Shown piece by piece: positions 1-14,700 of a DNA stretch of 64,000 bases. The notes under the pieces were generated by a model. That model had not been told where the DNA came from and did no database searches. It saw only the letters and a program-made list of their open reading frames with translations. The position numbers and the translations under genes were made by a program. Source of the stretch: Prinia subflava (taxonomy: Eukaryota; Chordata; Aves; Passeriformes; Cisticolidae); NCBI RefSeq assembly GCF_021018805.1, contig NC_086253.1:34163583-34227582 (forward strand), in the 5' to 3' direction. Numbering within the stretch: position 1 is the stretch's first letter; every line of letters begins with the position of its first letter.

Positions 1-3000
1 TTCTGAGCAAAAACAGGTGAGTTTGTTTCATCAGATTTGAAACAACTCAGATAAGAGGGATTTGTGTTTTGCTTTGGAGGAAATGAAAACGGAACAGGGG
101 CAGTGACATGAAAAGAAAACCATGGGGGAAAACTGGTAGAATTGCACAGAAAAGAGGTTGAATGAATAATACACAGAGGAGACCTCACAAAAGTGAAGAG
201 ATGAGAGAAAAGTTCTGAGAAAAATGTGAAAGCATACACAATTTCATTAGAAAAATCAGAATAATCAAAGTTTTATGAAAAACATAGAAGTGAGATGCTT
301 ACTCTGTGCTGACTTTAAAAAAGGAATTTAATCCTGGCCTCTAGAGTTAAAACAAAAATTCTTACAGACTGCAGCTTGGGCCTTAGAGCAAGAGGGAAAT
401 AAAGCAGTAGATCACCAGATGAATTCTTGTCTCCAAATCAATTAATTGATCTGTTACCAAGTATAAGAAATAAGCAGATTATGAAAGACAGGAAAAGAAT
501 AGGGAACCAAGCTTTCAAAATAGCTTTTAAATACTTTTTCTCTTAACTGTGTCAAGGAAGAGAAACGCATAATAGGGGGAGGCCTCCACAAGAGCAAACT
601 AAAGAACTATTGTTCACTAATGACTTTAAATAAGCTTTTTAGGCTTATATTTGAATTAGAGTTTAGCTCTTCCTCTTTATGAAAAAAACCCCAACAAAAC
701 CACTCTTGATTTTAGTAAGATATTATTCCATTCTAATGACAATCAAATCGAGTTAGGTATCAATCAAAAGAACAAATCCATTGCAAAAGATTTCTTAAAA
801 GGTATTCTGGGTTTCCAGTGCAGCTGCTTCCCTTCTCAGTAGGAAGATTAAGTCATTAACCCTCAAATCAAACCTCAACTTTGAATTGCTAGGAGTTGAA
901 ACAAAAACTACCTTTCAACCTGACTGCCTCACTAACTTATCAACAAAACTTTCCCCTACATGGCTTTTTAAACAAATCTATAAATTCAGAGGTATAAGTG
1001 GACATGGAAAGTGATTTACTTAGACATTTGTATGTGTTCACTATTTATTTTGCAAGTGCTGTGAAAGACAGCAGTAATGCTGAACAGCTTAAACAGACAG
1101 TATTGTAATTAATGATAATAAACAATTCTGTTCAATACTAAACAAAAAGTTAGGGGTAAAAGTTCATAATTTAAAAAAGAATTTATAAAACACAGAAAAA
1201 TGAGAAAAACAGTTTTTCTTACACTTAAATTATATATATATTGACAAATTACTGTAGGCTTTGTCTTTCCTGTATGTATTTTCATTATGTCCTAGTTATA
1301 TTGTTGCTACAAAGCTGTTTGCAGCAGATGAAATTTCACATCAGTTTCCAGCTAAACTTTACAGCTTCTTGACCAAACCAAGCTCCTTAAAACAGCATGG
1401 CTGATTCATGTCACAATAATCTCTTCCTTTCAATAACACTACTGTAATTCTCAGACAGACACTGACAGAACCAATAAAAGGTAGAGAAATCACAGCTCAC
1501 TACTTCCCCCTTCAATTTAAATAGCCAACTAAATAGTACCTACAAAAAGCTCCCAGAAGAGCAGAGCAAAAGTATTTTTTTTGAAAATAAAGTTTCTGAA
1601 ACAATGCCAAATACACACAAATAAGCACAAAAAATATCACCACCAGGGTGCAGTGAAATGTGATGAAATCTCTCATATACCATTAGCAAAGGCAAGCTGA
1701 ATTCATTCCATGATGCTGCTGACTTCCAAGAACTGCAGCAGCAAGAGATGTTGCTGCTTCTTCTGGGATAAGCAAAGGCTAAAAAAATGATTGATTACAA
1801 TTTTATGTTCTTCTGGAATTACAGATTCCATATATTCTTTAGTTCTTAAAAAAAGGACTGATCTGAAACCTCCTAATAGTAACCTAATTTCTACATATGC
1901 AGAATCTGTGTTGCAAATTACTTAATACAAAGGAAGTGTGTAACTCCTTTTAAACCTAACAGCTGTCATTTCACCAGTAACAAATTTGCCAAAAGCATTT
2001 CTAGGTATGCTGGGAGAGCACTTGCGAAGACAGCTTGCTCACCATGTAACACTGCTGATTTATGAAGCAGGCTATGCTCCAGTCAAGGGGGACAAGATTT
2101 AACACAGGCACAGAGCCAGCAGAGATCTGAATGACTGGACTCCCTGAAAGCCTGCTGCCTTCCACTTGTGCAGAAAAACCCCTCTATTTCTAGCATAATC
2201 ACACCCTCTCCACCTGAACATGTTCCCCAGATCCATCTCCTGCCTAAACTATCATACTGGAAAATATCTTTCTTTTTGTCTTCTGCTGAAACTGCAACAC
2301 TGGGGACAAGGAACTCGTGTGGGGGTGGTACGTGATTGCAAGGGAAACAGATGGTTTCAAGCTGAGAAGTCTGGTATTTAACATGCTTTTATAACTACCA
2401 CCGGGGGCTAAAACCAAACATTTCAGGAGGAAGAATTGTTTCATGGTAAGATCGCAGCAGAGCATGTCAGGAAATCTCTTTTTGTATTCCTGGCATAGCC
2501 AGTGGTGTGATCACAAGCAAGCAAGCGCCTTTGTACAGCCAGTGGTCTTGCTGCTGAAATCAATTATGTGCCCAACAACTCTTTGCTGCTCTTGAAATGG
2601 TAGACATTCCATGTGTAAATGTCCTCTGCTCTCAGACCAAATTTACAATGACAAGTACACAAACAAACGTGTTTGCAGAGAGGTAGAGCAAAGATAGGCT
2701 TTGTGTTCCCTGAGAGGTGACTCCACACTGCTGCCAGATTGAGGAATGGGAGGGGATACTCAAAATACCAGATTTTTTTCTGATATAGGTCAAGTTTCCA
2801 CCACGTGTGGGTAGGGAAGCACATGTAACCCATCCCACCTGCTCCCTACAGAATTCCCTGCAGCGCAACTTCCTGGCTCCACGCAGGTATAAGTGTGAAA
2901 ATGTCACGTGCATGTCCTTACCCAAGGTGCAAGGTTACATGGGTTACATGTGGCATTACAGGAGAATGTCCTGTCTTCCACAAAGACAAACCATCAATCT

Positions 3001-3985
3001 CACAAACAAGGTGACATTTTTTCACTAAAAGCTACTGGATGACTTTATAATCTCAGGTGAATTGAATCTATTAGAGAGATTCACACTTTGGAAATACAAC
3101 TCTAAAGAAAATAAATACAAACAAACAGGAAGACTTCGAGGTACATTAACTGCAAAAATTATCTCATAAGCAAATCCTTTGAGAAGCTGCAAACATATAC
3201 AATTAGAAGCATTTTCGAAAACTGAAAGCCTAAATAGCTGTCAGCAACTTCACCAGTAAGTGTAAGTTATTTACAACAGCAAGCAGACAGATTATCAAGA
3301 TAACAGAAGCACTGATTAATTGTGTAGCCTAAACTGGCAATGAAAGCAGAGTAGAGCCCTGTATGTGTGAATATTTATTTTTAAATAGGTACATTTACTT
3401 CCAAGTTTTCCTCATTTAGTTGTTATCATTTAATAATAATCATTAAATCAAATTGCTCTTTTAATTTTTAAAATGTTTAGAAGTAAAAACATGTCATTGT
3501 AGATAGCCTCCTCAAGACTTCAAATCTCTGAATACCAGTGAAAAACTGAACAGAAACGAAGAGTTATTTTTGAGTTGCTACAATTATAAAATAAGATGCT
3601 TGGATGGCAATATTCTTCCATAACATCACAAACTTCAAGCATGGATTCCAAAATATTTTACAGCTGTCAGTAAAATTTGGGTTAAGATCTATTGAATTTT
3701 GTTAAGTACAGACTTCTTCATGGCGCATTACATGTATTATATGCCATTCTTTAGAGACAAATGGAAAATCTCAAGTTTTCATGTTTAATGGTTTATATTC
3801 AGAACCTTTTCTAGCTGTACAGGACTTCTGAAAAAGACAAAGAGTGATGCCTTAAGATTTAGCTTTCATGTTTTTCAGATTCTGTGCTGCCTAGGGGTGT
3901 AGTTCTGAGCCTCATATTAAGTGTTAACAAGCTCTCTTCACAGAGCAGGTAGACAAAACAAAGGTCTAAAGGGAAGCCAGAGAAG
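1..3985. other. Plain intronic sequence
   Basis: AT-rich, with no recognisable repeat, exon or CpG cluster. Overlapping ORFs of 70-97 codons at 2244-3028 occur on both strands in a slightly GC-richer patch and show no protein family resemblance. A short TATATATATA stretch lies near 1232. Confidence 0.6.
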
Positions 3986-4285
3986 CCCTCTTCATCAGGA
4001 ACTGTAGTGGCAGGACTAGGAGTAATGGGTACAAATTAAAAGAGGGGAAATTTAGGTTAGATAATAGGAAGATTTTTTTTTTTTTCAGGGTGAGACACCA
4101 AAACAGGTTGTTGTGGGAGGCTGTGCATGCCCCAAACCTGGCAGTGTTTGAAGCCAAGTTGGATAAGGCCTTGAGCAACATGGTGTAGTGGGAGGTGTCC
4201 CCTCCCATGGCAGGGGGAATTGGGACTAGATGATCTTTAAGGTCCATTACAACCCCTTAACATTCTATGGTTTTATGATTATATG
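3986..4285 (+). mobile_element. CR1 LINE, 3'-terminal fragment
   Basis: About 300 bp resembling the 3' UTR of avian CR1: a ggactaggagtaatgggt segment, then a region ending in a T-run, gtgggaggctgtgcatgcc, and the characteristic gggactagatgatctttaagg tail followed by ATTCTATG-like octamer repeats (near 4260-4285). The copy is 5'-truncated, as is normal for CR1, and carries only noncoding 3' sequence. It lies antisense to the inferred host transcript. The overlapping minus-strand ORF at 3966-4247 is an accident of this repeat. Confidence 0.85.
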
Positions 4286-4369
4286 ATGATTAACGGGGAT
4301 CAAGGTTAATGAGGATGTATTGAAACTTTGGAGACCTGAACATGACTTAAATGGAATAAGAAGTTGCAA

Positions 4370-4968
4370 ATCTGTTGGTTTTGGTCAGGGTAGAGAGAGT
4401 TTTCTTCACAGTAGCTGGTACGGGACTTGGATGGTATGCTTTGGATTTGTGCAGGAAACAGTGCTGATAAGCCAGCAGCATTTTAATTATTACTGAGCAG
4501 CGCTTACAGAGACAAGACCTTTTCTACTCCACTCCAAACCCCACCAGTGAGGAGGCAGGGGGTGCACAAGAAGCCGTGAGGGGACACAACCAGGATAGCT
4601 CATCCAAACTGGTCAAAAGGATATTCTATAAAATAGGGTGTCATGATCAGCATATAAACTAGAGGCAAGTTTGGCTGGGAAGCCACTGTTCAGGGACAGG
4701 CAGCAGTTGGTTGATGATGAGTGAAATTCTTTTAATTTGCATCATTTGTCTTTTATGGGCTTTACTTATCTTTATCTTTGTTATCTTCCTCTCTATTACA
4801 ACTTATTTTTCCTTATTATATTTTATGTCAACTATTAAACTGCTTGTCTCAACCCACATGTTTTCTCTATTTCCTCGTACAAATTCTCTTTCCCCTATCC
4901 TGCTGGGACAGGAAAATAAACAAGTAGCTGTGTGTTGTTCAGTTGCTGGCTGGGGTTAAACCATGACA
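4370..4968 (+). mobile_element. Solo LTR of an avian ERVL-type endogenous retrovirus
   Basis: The block reads like the common avian LTR family that opens with a TGGTTT...GGGTAGAG segment and ends in GGGTTAAACCATGACA (4953-4968). In between are the typical aagaagccgtgaggggacac stretch, a TATA-like atataaac near 4650, and an ATTAAA poly(A) signal near 4835 followed by ctcaacccacatgttttctc. No internal gag-pol sequence follows, so it is a solo LTR. The pentamer TGCAA occurs at 4365-4369 and again at 4969-4973, which fits a 5-bp target duplication if the LTR starts at 4370; its first bases no longer read TG. Five base pairs is the length usual for class III (ERVL) elements. The family name is from memory, and class assignment rests partly on the duplication. 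Confidence 0.75.
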
Positions 4969-7900
4969 TGCAACTACCAGCCTCAACATGCTGGAAGTCT
5001 AGATAGAAGAAACTTACACCCTTATCCCATGAATCACAATGGATATACTTTTTCTAGAAGCCAGATGGCTGAGGTTGCTGGCATGCAGAAAGTGTACCCT
5101 TGGCCAGCAGACAACTACATGGATGAGTATGTCCTGGTTTTGACTAGCTCTGACAATAACCTGGGGGTTGAGTCAGACTAGTAGGAAAGTATGTAAAATG
5201 AAGGCACTTGCAATGCCTCTGGGCCCATGCCTCATTCAGACTCAGAGACCTGACACAAATCTTGTTCATTGTTTCTCTCCAGTAGGAGCCTTGTAGCTTC
5301 TTTAAGTAAACGCCATTTGATTATTATTTATCATGTGTCCAAAACATTAAATTGCAGAAAAACATCACATCTGCCAGAGGCATGACTCTTGCTTTATGAC
5401 TGTTTATAGTCAACCCTCACCCAAATGTAGGTCATGGGGGCACTACTGAATATTTGTCCCACTGTGAGAATAATACAGATGAAAATCATTTGGGCCATCA
5501 AAATAAATGACTCATATACTGAATGAGAGATTATGCCACCTTTTCTTTAGGAAATCCCAAGAAAGACATTTGTGGGCTGGTGCGCTGCTGCTCATGCCGG
5601 TGTTGTTTTCTGTAACAGTTACATGTACAGCTAATCTCATGTCAGTTTTCATAGTCCCAGCTGGTCAATTCATCAGGTTTATGTACAACAGGATGTGTGA
5701 ACTCCTCTCACACAATAAACTCTCCAGGTACTCCAAACTGCACTGTACTTGGTGCAGATCTTTGCTGAACATAGGAAAAGATGCCAGATTTACTCCCCCT
5801 ACAGTTAGTGCTCAATAGTTTGTTTAACGGTGGAGGCTTTTGCTAATACCAGTAGTCTTAAACAGCTTTATAATATTCATATAACATATATGAAACTTGT
5901 AACACTTTATAAGTTTCTTACTGATAAAAACAGAGTAATTCTGGTTATTGGTCCTTAAGATGTAAAAGTCAACCCTAGTTGGTTTGTGTGTCCTCTACAT
6001 CAGAAACAACTTTCACTAAATGGAGATGCACTTTGAGTTTTTCAGTTTGTGCACACATTACAAGAGAGAATAGCAGACTAGTTTCTATGCAGATGGGTTT
6101 GTCCCCATTTAAAGTATCTGCAGTGTCTATCAATTAGGCCATTTCATTAACACCTGAGCTTAACCATATCCACCATTCCTCTATTGAATTTACTTACCTT
6201 CTTTTGGTGCAAACAGGGAAACTCACACATAAGAATCATTACTGAGCAAATAAAATCTTACTTTAAAAGTAAACATAACGAAAGAACATTCAAGAAAGGT
6301 ACGTACTACTACTCTACTAGTCTCACTACTACTACAGTAAAAAGGTCCCTCTTCACCCCCAACTCTTTTTGCATTCACACAGGAATACATTGAGAAGCAC
6401 AGCTCTAAGAGAGACATCTGCTCTTACAGAATGAAGAATAAATCATAATGTGTTTGATATTTGCAGCACTGTTACAGCTCTTGGAATATGAATATTTTAC
6501 ACCATACTCTAGGTATTCATGCATATACATACAAACCTACGGTTAATAAATATATAAGCACGTATCAGAAATAAATTTTATTACTTTATTAATATCTTTT
6601 ATAGTTGTGACATGTCCTTACTTTTTAGCAGCACACAAATGAGAAGTTACTGTCTGGTGTTGCCTGTGATAATTTACATCTCCCTAAGGATAAGGGTGCT
6701 AAGCTTTCTTCAAACCACTTATCCTTGGCACCAAAACTGAGCAATTACAGCTATGTCTCACACTTTGTCTTTTAAGGATGTGGCATGTTTATTACTTGCA
6801 AGAGAAAAATGACTCCTACGATGATGTTTTAAAATCACTGGGTTCAGACTAAACACAAAGTGCTGTCTATAAAAGACAAAGTTAAATTTGTATACAGCTC
6901 CTATCTCTATGGTATATGATCACAAACGCCCCAGGCAGAAAAGTATTCCTTTCTTGCTCTTGCTCTTAGCAGTACAGACATACTACAGAAATTTCAATTA
7001 ACAGTTTGGAAAAGATTCCACAAACATTTTGCTTCTATACTAACAGCTATTGGGTTTTGACCTAGAAATTATTATTTAAAATTCAATTGCAAGTGTATGG
7101 TGCAATGGCACTTTGTAATCTTCAAAACCACAAGAGCAGCTAATGACAGTTTGCTTGAGACTTTTAACTTGTAAAATCATAGACTTAGTCCCACATCACA
7201 CATGCCTAACATGTAAATGCAAAAATCACAGCAGCTTAGAAAAAGACCTCAAAACAACTACACACACAAGAGCAATTAGGAAATTGCTCTTCAGCTGCAA
7301 AACAAAACATGTAACGCTGAATGTATAAAGCTGTCCAGTAAAATATATTCATTGCATCAAATGAAGGATATGATAATTACAAGTACTTTCCATAAATCTG
7401 AAAAGCGATGTAATAGAAAATAAACAGCCAATAAAATATGAACAATTTGGAAAAAAATAACTCAAGCTATTAGTTCAGAGATACAAAATTATATTGGTCT
7501 CATTAATCAGTTCAAAAAGTTGTATTAATAAACAGAAATTACACTCTTGTAAGGTCTTTCCTTTATTTTTGTAGAGTCAGTGTGCCTGCTTTCTATATAC
7601 TAAATAAGGACACTACATATGAAAATATCTATAATTAAAAAAAAATTAAAAGGCCATAGGTTTGAAGGATTATAATAATGAGAAAACTACTACTTATTTT
7701 TTTCCCCACAGTTCTTTATGTGATTCATTGTAAATCTTAATATATCTTGGATAATTCACATTGTTGCACAGAATTTTATTGCACCATACATGTAATAATG
7801 ACATACTGAATGTATGAACATATGGTTGAGAAATACGACAGAGAAATTACTGGCCTGATAAACTGACAATATAATCACAAATAAAATTCTCCTAAGTTTC

Positions 7901-8369
7901 TAAAATACGACAGAAGATGAAAAAAAATTGTAAGTTACTTTCTTGTGCCTTCAGAAAAGCAATTTAAATATTCTTCTCCTTCCTTAAAAAAAAAATAGTC
8001 CCTATGCAATGAAGTCCCTTAAAAATGCAAACATCTGAGAAAGGAAAAAACAAAGCACAATGGGAGGCACAAGCACTCAGACATGTTGAAGATGTTTCTA
8101 CTAGCATACAAGAGCATGATAAAATAGTGAAGAAAGAATGGTGAAAAACGTTTAAAACAAAGTTGAGAAGAAGGCTGAAAAGGGAAGGACAAAGGCACCC
8201 GAGAGGAACAACTGTCCTAGGACATAAAAGCAGCAGCTATGTTGTTTGTAAAATTTTCTTTAAAGTGCAAATCTGCATTATTTTTCTTGTTTGGCTTTTT
8301 TTTCCCCCCATTGACGACACTCCAGGGTGCCTCAGACCTTTACTGCCCATATTTTCTTTCCTTTAAAGT
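4969..8369. other. Plain intronic sequence after the LTR
   Basis: No repeat family or exon recognised. ORFs of 60-103 codons (for example 5507-5818) have no identifiable motif. A short ACT/CTA-rich patch lies at 6300-6340. Confidence 0.55.
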
Positions 8370-8740
8370 AGACTGGTCCCAACTACACCACTAGTGCATT
8401 GGGAGAGATCCTGGGATTGCTCATCTATGCCATGGACGTTCATCCACTGGGCATTACAACGGCAGCTGCTCCCTGTGACCACTGGAGCCCTCTGGAAAGC
8501 ACCAGCACAGCCGAGGGCTGCTCTGCATGTCTCATGTCTGGAGGGTGCATGGCAGAGGGCACTGTGCACCCAGAGCAGGTGGGAAGGCACCTCAGGGCCC
8601 TCAGAGGCCGCTGAACAACCAGCTGGGGTGCTGGGAGGTAACTTTTGAATTAATTGCTGAGCTCTCTCTGAGGACACACATTTCTTCAGGGGTAGAAAAC
8701 ACCCTCAGGTGTGATCTCACTTGTGTGTGATGTGAGTCAC
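8370..8740. other. GC-rich pocket of unknown nature
   Basis: About 370 bp clearly richer in G and C than its flanks (for example ccagagcaggtgggaaggca near 8569) but with few CpG, so it is not a CpG island. ORFs of 67-104 codons are open on both strands, as expected from lower stop-codon frequency. I see no repeat family, splice-flanked exon or protein motif. An old repeat, a conserved noncoding element or chance are all possible. Confidence 0.4.
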
Positions 8741-11700
8741 TAAGGCAGTGGTGTGTGTCCAGACAGGTTCTTTTTTTGCAAAAGCTTCCATACAGTAGGC
8801 AAAATGCTGCGTGTTTTTTCCAGCACTTTTAAACTCTTCTATCCTTTGGTCAACAGTTAATCATTCATCTCACATGCAGATACAACTATGTCACTGTCAC
8901 TGCAATCATATCCTGATGCCACTCTAATATTACATCCTTCCACGTATGCAAAAAGCATTCTTATACACAGTCCTGCTTGCTGACTGCCTTTCACCTCTTG
9001 AGCAAAAATACTTTCTCTAATGGGATGAAGACAGCACGAAATGCTACAGAGAACACAGTTCCTAATACTGCTTTCAGTAGTTCATTTATACCATTAATTT
9101 CTTCACAGAAATTTGAAATTCCAAGCTTGAAATTTGTCTGTTAAATATATGAATTTTAAAATATAATCTAATAATATGAACAACATTTGGGGGAAAATAA
9201 GATCCTTATTTCTAGAACAGGTTTGTTCCTGCACCAATGGTTAACTTCAGCTATTAAAATCCAGCCATTTACACAGTATTGTGCATTAACAGCAGGCATA
9301 CAAAACTGTATAAAGTGGAAAGAAAAAAGATGGAGAAAATGGTTGGAGAAAAGCACAAATCCAGTTGTTAACTTTCACACAGTGAGTGTAAAGAGCCATT
9401 TCATATCAAACTCACACATTAAAGACTCTAATATTTCAGGTCAAGTGGGAGCATCTCACCAAGAAGTCTGAAACCAACTACTCTCTACAGCAAAAATGGT
9501 CACGTGGGGAAATTAGTGCCATTACCAGTACCAACATCTCGATGATTCCTGCATTTAATCCTCTTGTAAAGCTATTAAGGTATCCAGAAACACTTCAGTT
9601 CCCTGAGTCAGATCAGTAGCCTAGCACCCAAAAGGTTAAGATTATCCTGCTCTGTGAAAACCACATGAGATTGATATTTTTCTGTATCTTCTGGCCTCTC
9701 TGCAGCTGCAAATTCCCCCAAAAGCCAAAGCAGCCTCCAAGAGAAAAGACTGTGTGTTTTTTTTGTTCAATTTTCATCTCTTCTAATAGCTTTCCTGCCA
9801 CAAGAGGGTAAGAAGGATCAGAAGCAGGCAGGAAGTTAGTTTTCACCCCCAATTATAGAGGAACTACTCTTTTAAGTATTCATGTTTGTGTTTTTGCTGA
9901 CCCTTCTATAGATGTCTGGACTATTCTCAGAACAGAAAAGAAGGTTTAAAGAAAATTCTAGATTACAAGTTGTAATATGGATTAGAAGCAAAAATCTTAT
10001 TTTTTTGTTTCAAAAAACATGCGCATTATGTAGCACTCCACTCCTTTAATGTGAAGACACTAATATTAAAAAAGAAATATGACATGGTTGCTTTAATTAT
10101 GTAGAACTGTAATTGGCATTTATTGCATCGGGCTTCAGAGGGATAGGAGCATGGGGTGGAAGCTGATTTTTTCATTAAATAGCTGCCCCAAGGCAGATAC
10201 ATTCTGAACAAAGCACCTTTTCATAAGATATACCTGTCCCATGGAGAGAACAACAAAGGGAATGAGGAAGGGGACATAGGAAGCCTGAACAAGGAGAGAA
10301 TCATATGAAAAGAGTCCTATAAAAAAGAGAAAAAAAGAATAAAAGAGAAAGTAGTAACTAGGATGGAGTGGCATGGTATGGTCTAATAAAGGTTAAATGA
10401 CTTAATCAATAAGAAAAAGATGATTTCAAAGACTAAGGGCAAAGAGAGAGAAAGGAGGAAATTAAAACAGCACACCTAAAGGATAAGAAGGATTAAAACT
10501 AAGATAGAACAAGAAGAAAAAACCCAATACCCAATCTCTCCAAAGAATAAAAAGAAAAAGGAAAAAAAAAAAATCACATCCATGCAAACAGATCTCTTCA
10601 GGGAGTAAAAGGCTCGTGCCTGTTGGCATCTGTTTTACTGTAGATTTGATTATATGGCATTCCTCAGCACTTTTGACTGCTTAAGGAGCATTAAACAGAT
10701 GAGTCATGAAGGATGAAGTTAAGGGCAGAGGAGTACAGGACAATCTCTACTTTCTCATCTACACTCCTTTCCTGCTTTGCCTCAAGGTGGCTACCAGCAG
10801 TTTGGGTCTGAAAGAGCCTGAAAAGAACATCTCCTTGCTTTTTTTTTCCCCAAGATGAGGCATGATATGAGAAAATATGGCCCTTAATCAGTTACATATG
10901 CTTCTAGTGGAATGGGGAAGACATTCCTGCTCCTCAGTAAGACATCTGAACAACATCAGAAATTGATACAGGGTGCAGGTGAGCAGTCTCCACTATTTGT
11001 ACATTTAGTGTTCTACTGATATTCCACAGCACCAATGGAAATCTTTATTCCTACCACGGCAAACAACAAATACAACAAGCTAAAGCTTTCTAGTTTGCTA
11101 GTGTGTTCTGTGGATTCAAATCAGAGGCTTTGCTGCATCGCCACTTGGCTTTGCTCGTATCTCATGGTCACTATTAACAGACAGCTATGGCAAGGGGCAA
11201 CGCCCTTTCTGCCCGAGATTCAGACAGTGGAATGGAAACAGGACACCATCTTAAGACTGTTAACCCTCAAAGCAACAGAGCTTTGCACTTGGAGGCAGAA
11301 ATCATGGCAAAGGAACTTTCTTGGTACTTACATCAGCAGAGAACATGTTTTTCAGTGGTAGAAATACTGCATCTGCAACTACTTTTTTCCTTTGCTACTC
11401 AACATCTCCAAAAGAATCAAAAAGCAGTAGAGCAGCACTGATGCAGCAGCAAAAGAGCACTGCATCTAGAGGTTCCTGTACTTCATACCTCTTAAGAGGT
11501 TTTCCCAAAGGCCATCTGCAAATGCCACTGAATTGTTCAAGTCTTTATAACCACAGGAATATACTTTTCACATTTCCTTAAATACATTTTCAGTTCTGTT
11601 GTAACCACGGGAGTGCAATAACAGGAAATGGAAACATATGCATATATTAACTACAACTTAATTCTGCCAGGAGATAAGACATTATTTGCACTTGTGCAAG

Positions 11701-14700
11701 TAGAGAGTCACTAATCATCATCACTAAGATGAAAGGTTAGTGCATTGTTTATAGACTATTTAGTATTCATATTTGATTATTTCAGAATTAGTGTCAGAGA
11801 AATTATATACTACTAACCATACACAATCCCCCTCTAACAATCTTTTAATCATTCTCTTGATTTTCTTTCTGCCTTCAAATTTCTTGAACTTTTTGTAGAA
11901 GCAGTATCCTATCCATCACTCAAAAATACATAAATACATGGTAGTTTAAGATTCCAGATGCAAAATTTACAGGCACTGTCTGTCCTAAAATATGACAGAA
12001 CAGATTACATCTGGGGCAGCATACCATACAAGAACATCAGCATTGTTAAAGCATGCATGAAGAATATGAAAGCTACCCCAACTTCCCTAACACAGAAATG
12101 GTACTACAAGGTACTTACTTTTAGAGATACGTGGTTTAAATGCTTAAGTATAAGCATTTCATTCTTTACTAGTTTGAATTTTAATTCTCTCTCAACGAAT
12201 TTTATATACACAAAGGGACAAAAAATCTGGTCTGTTGTGGTTATGATCATAGAAAGTTATTATATGGTAATGAAGCAAAGCTGCACCCAAAGCTCAAGAC
12301 TGTTTCAAAAGAACTTCCAGATAAATTTATTTAACAGAAATGTTGATTTGAGTATTACTAATGATAAAGCAACTAGATAAATCTGGCCAGGCTGTACTAT
12401 TTTACTTGGTTTTTATTCTGCTGGTCTTTCTCTACAAAACTAGCCATTTTAAATGTCTAGCTAACAGTATAAATCTCTGTAATAGGGCAAGGAAGAATTT
12501 CCCTTTCAGGCTCAAAACAATGCAAGTGCACTGGCTGATTCCTCCACCCTGCCTAGGAATGTCCCTCAGGGCCTCCAGTCCAGAAGGCTTGCAAAGCAGT
12601 TTATTCTGGAGGGCTTTCTGGAAGCTAGAGAGGAGTTTTAAAAATATCTAACCCATCCTCCCTCTCTGCCCTCCTGTTTACTGGCTTAGCTACACAACAG
12701 TAGCCGCAATTGACTACAATTAGGAGAGATATCAAAGACTTTTAAACAGGACATTACATTAAAAGAAGAAATAATTCAACTTCAATGAGGAAGAGATCCA
12801 TACATGATGCTGTGGTGCACTCTGATGCCAATTATTTTGAGTTATTCATACAAAATGATAAACAAACAGAAAAATATTGCACATTACACACCACTGATTA
12901 AAGGCCTTGAGGACATAGATCAGGAATAACATCTGAAGAAAAATATTGCATCAAATTTTGAAATTTTAAGAACTATACATTAAAAGGCATAAGGAACAAC
13001 TTTATACTGTATCGCTTGAGAAATGCACAAAAAAGACTTGAAAAAGACCTATTATTTTTAAATTAGCCAAAATACGCCAAAAAATGCTGCATACCCGAAG
13101 GTACATTAAGATCTGAAGTACATGAAAATTGAAAATTATAAGACCAATTATTGTTTCTCTTGGTGGATACTTTTTTTCTGATCATTACTATATATTCTGA
13201 TGTTAACGATTAAAATGGTGAAGTGCTTCTTTCTAATTTTACAATAACAATAAAAATAAACAGATCTTTGGACCTATCAGACATTCATAACAAACAACTT
13301 CTTTACTAATATACTGCTTTAAGAAACTGTATGTTTCAGCTTTTCCATTTCTTTAATTCCCGTCTAGAGTGCCTGCTGGCAAATCAGCAGCATGTCAGAA
13401 AGGGGTGAAGAACGTGAAGATATATAAGTGTGAATTTCATGAAGTCTGTTGCTCCCTCTCTGTTATATATTTCTGGCCAGTAAAACAATGTAAGTACTAG
13501 CTCCAAAACCCCATGTTGTGCGTCTCACCCCAGTAGCAATTACAGGAAGAGTCCAGCTGTAAAAACCTGATGGAGACACTGGGCAGATTCAAAGCATCAA
13601 AAGCGCAATTCATTAGAAGTGCTTCACTTGTTTTCTGAAGCAATTTTGGAGCTGGTGTACACAGAGATGGGGGTGCAAGGTCACCCCTATTCTCGCCTTT
13701 TCACCACTCAGCAGAGGACAAACTACGAGAAAGTAACCCAGAGACTCAAGAAATACCACAGACAGTATTTTAAAGCTTTCCTGAACACAATGTAGGACAC
13801 TGCTGAGGAGAAAGAAGGAAGCATTCAACAAAACACCCCTTGTGGTCTCTGCATTTAAGAATGAACAGAAAAACAAGCCCCTGACACCAACTACTAGCAA
13901 CAAAATCAAGGGAAAGCTTTACTCTTCCTTGAACCTTTCTGAATTAACTAAAAGACTCAACAGCAGCAGCTGGTATTTTGTACTCAGCCAAGTACAAAAT
14001 AGCCTACAGAACAGCCAAGTCAGCCTCCTGTATATTCAGATATAACATGCTTTATTACAAACAAATTCCATTGTATATTGTTTGAATAGCTACTGCAGTG
14101 TAAATTGAAGCTTCAAGAAACGCATACAAAGTAATATTTAAGAGTTCTTTTCATGTGGAGTCTCCAGGTTATGGCAATAATGGGATAAGTTTACTGCTGA
14201 TTACTGCAAAACAGAGTACCTTTCAACACAAAGATGAGCTGGACTGATGGCAAAATTTACTTCCTATTAATTTGCAAGTATCCTGTGATTACAGTATTTC
14301 CAAATTGAGGACTTTGTTTTGTTTGGGTTTTTTAATGACAACAAAGTATCCTGTTACATAAACAGAACTGTTCTTTGACACTGCATCTTGCTAACTGTTT
14401 TGGGATTTATCTTCAAGAGAAGAATAACAATAAAGAGGCAAATTAATTCTGTTTTCTGTAACTTTAGCAGGGATACTAGTGTAAACATACAGAATTCCCA
14501 TGGAGAGAATATTTTTAGTCCTTTGTAATAAATGATCAGTAACTTAGCAGACAGAAACAACCTTACTTTTTTCTTTCCCCCCCTCCTGGCTCAGAGAACA
14601 TATCTCGTACCTATGAATTCTAACGATTAAAATAATTCTACCAATTACTTTGCTGCATTCCAGTAAGCATAGTCAAGTATGTAATGCAATAAACTATGCC

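Noticed and set aside
4711..4959. 82-codon hydrophobic ORF on the plus strand
   Set aside because: It lies wholly within the solo LTR, which is noncoding.
11958..12380. 140-codon plus-strand ORF
   Set aside because: AT-driven composition, no motif, no promoter or splice context, and no codon-use signal. Expected by chance in 64 kb.
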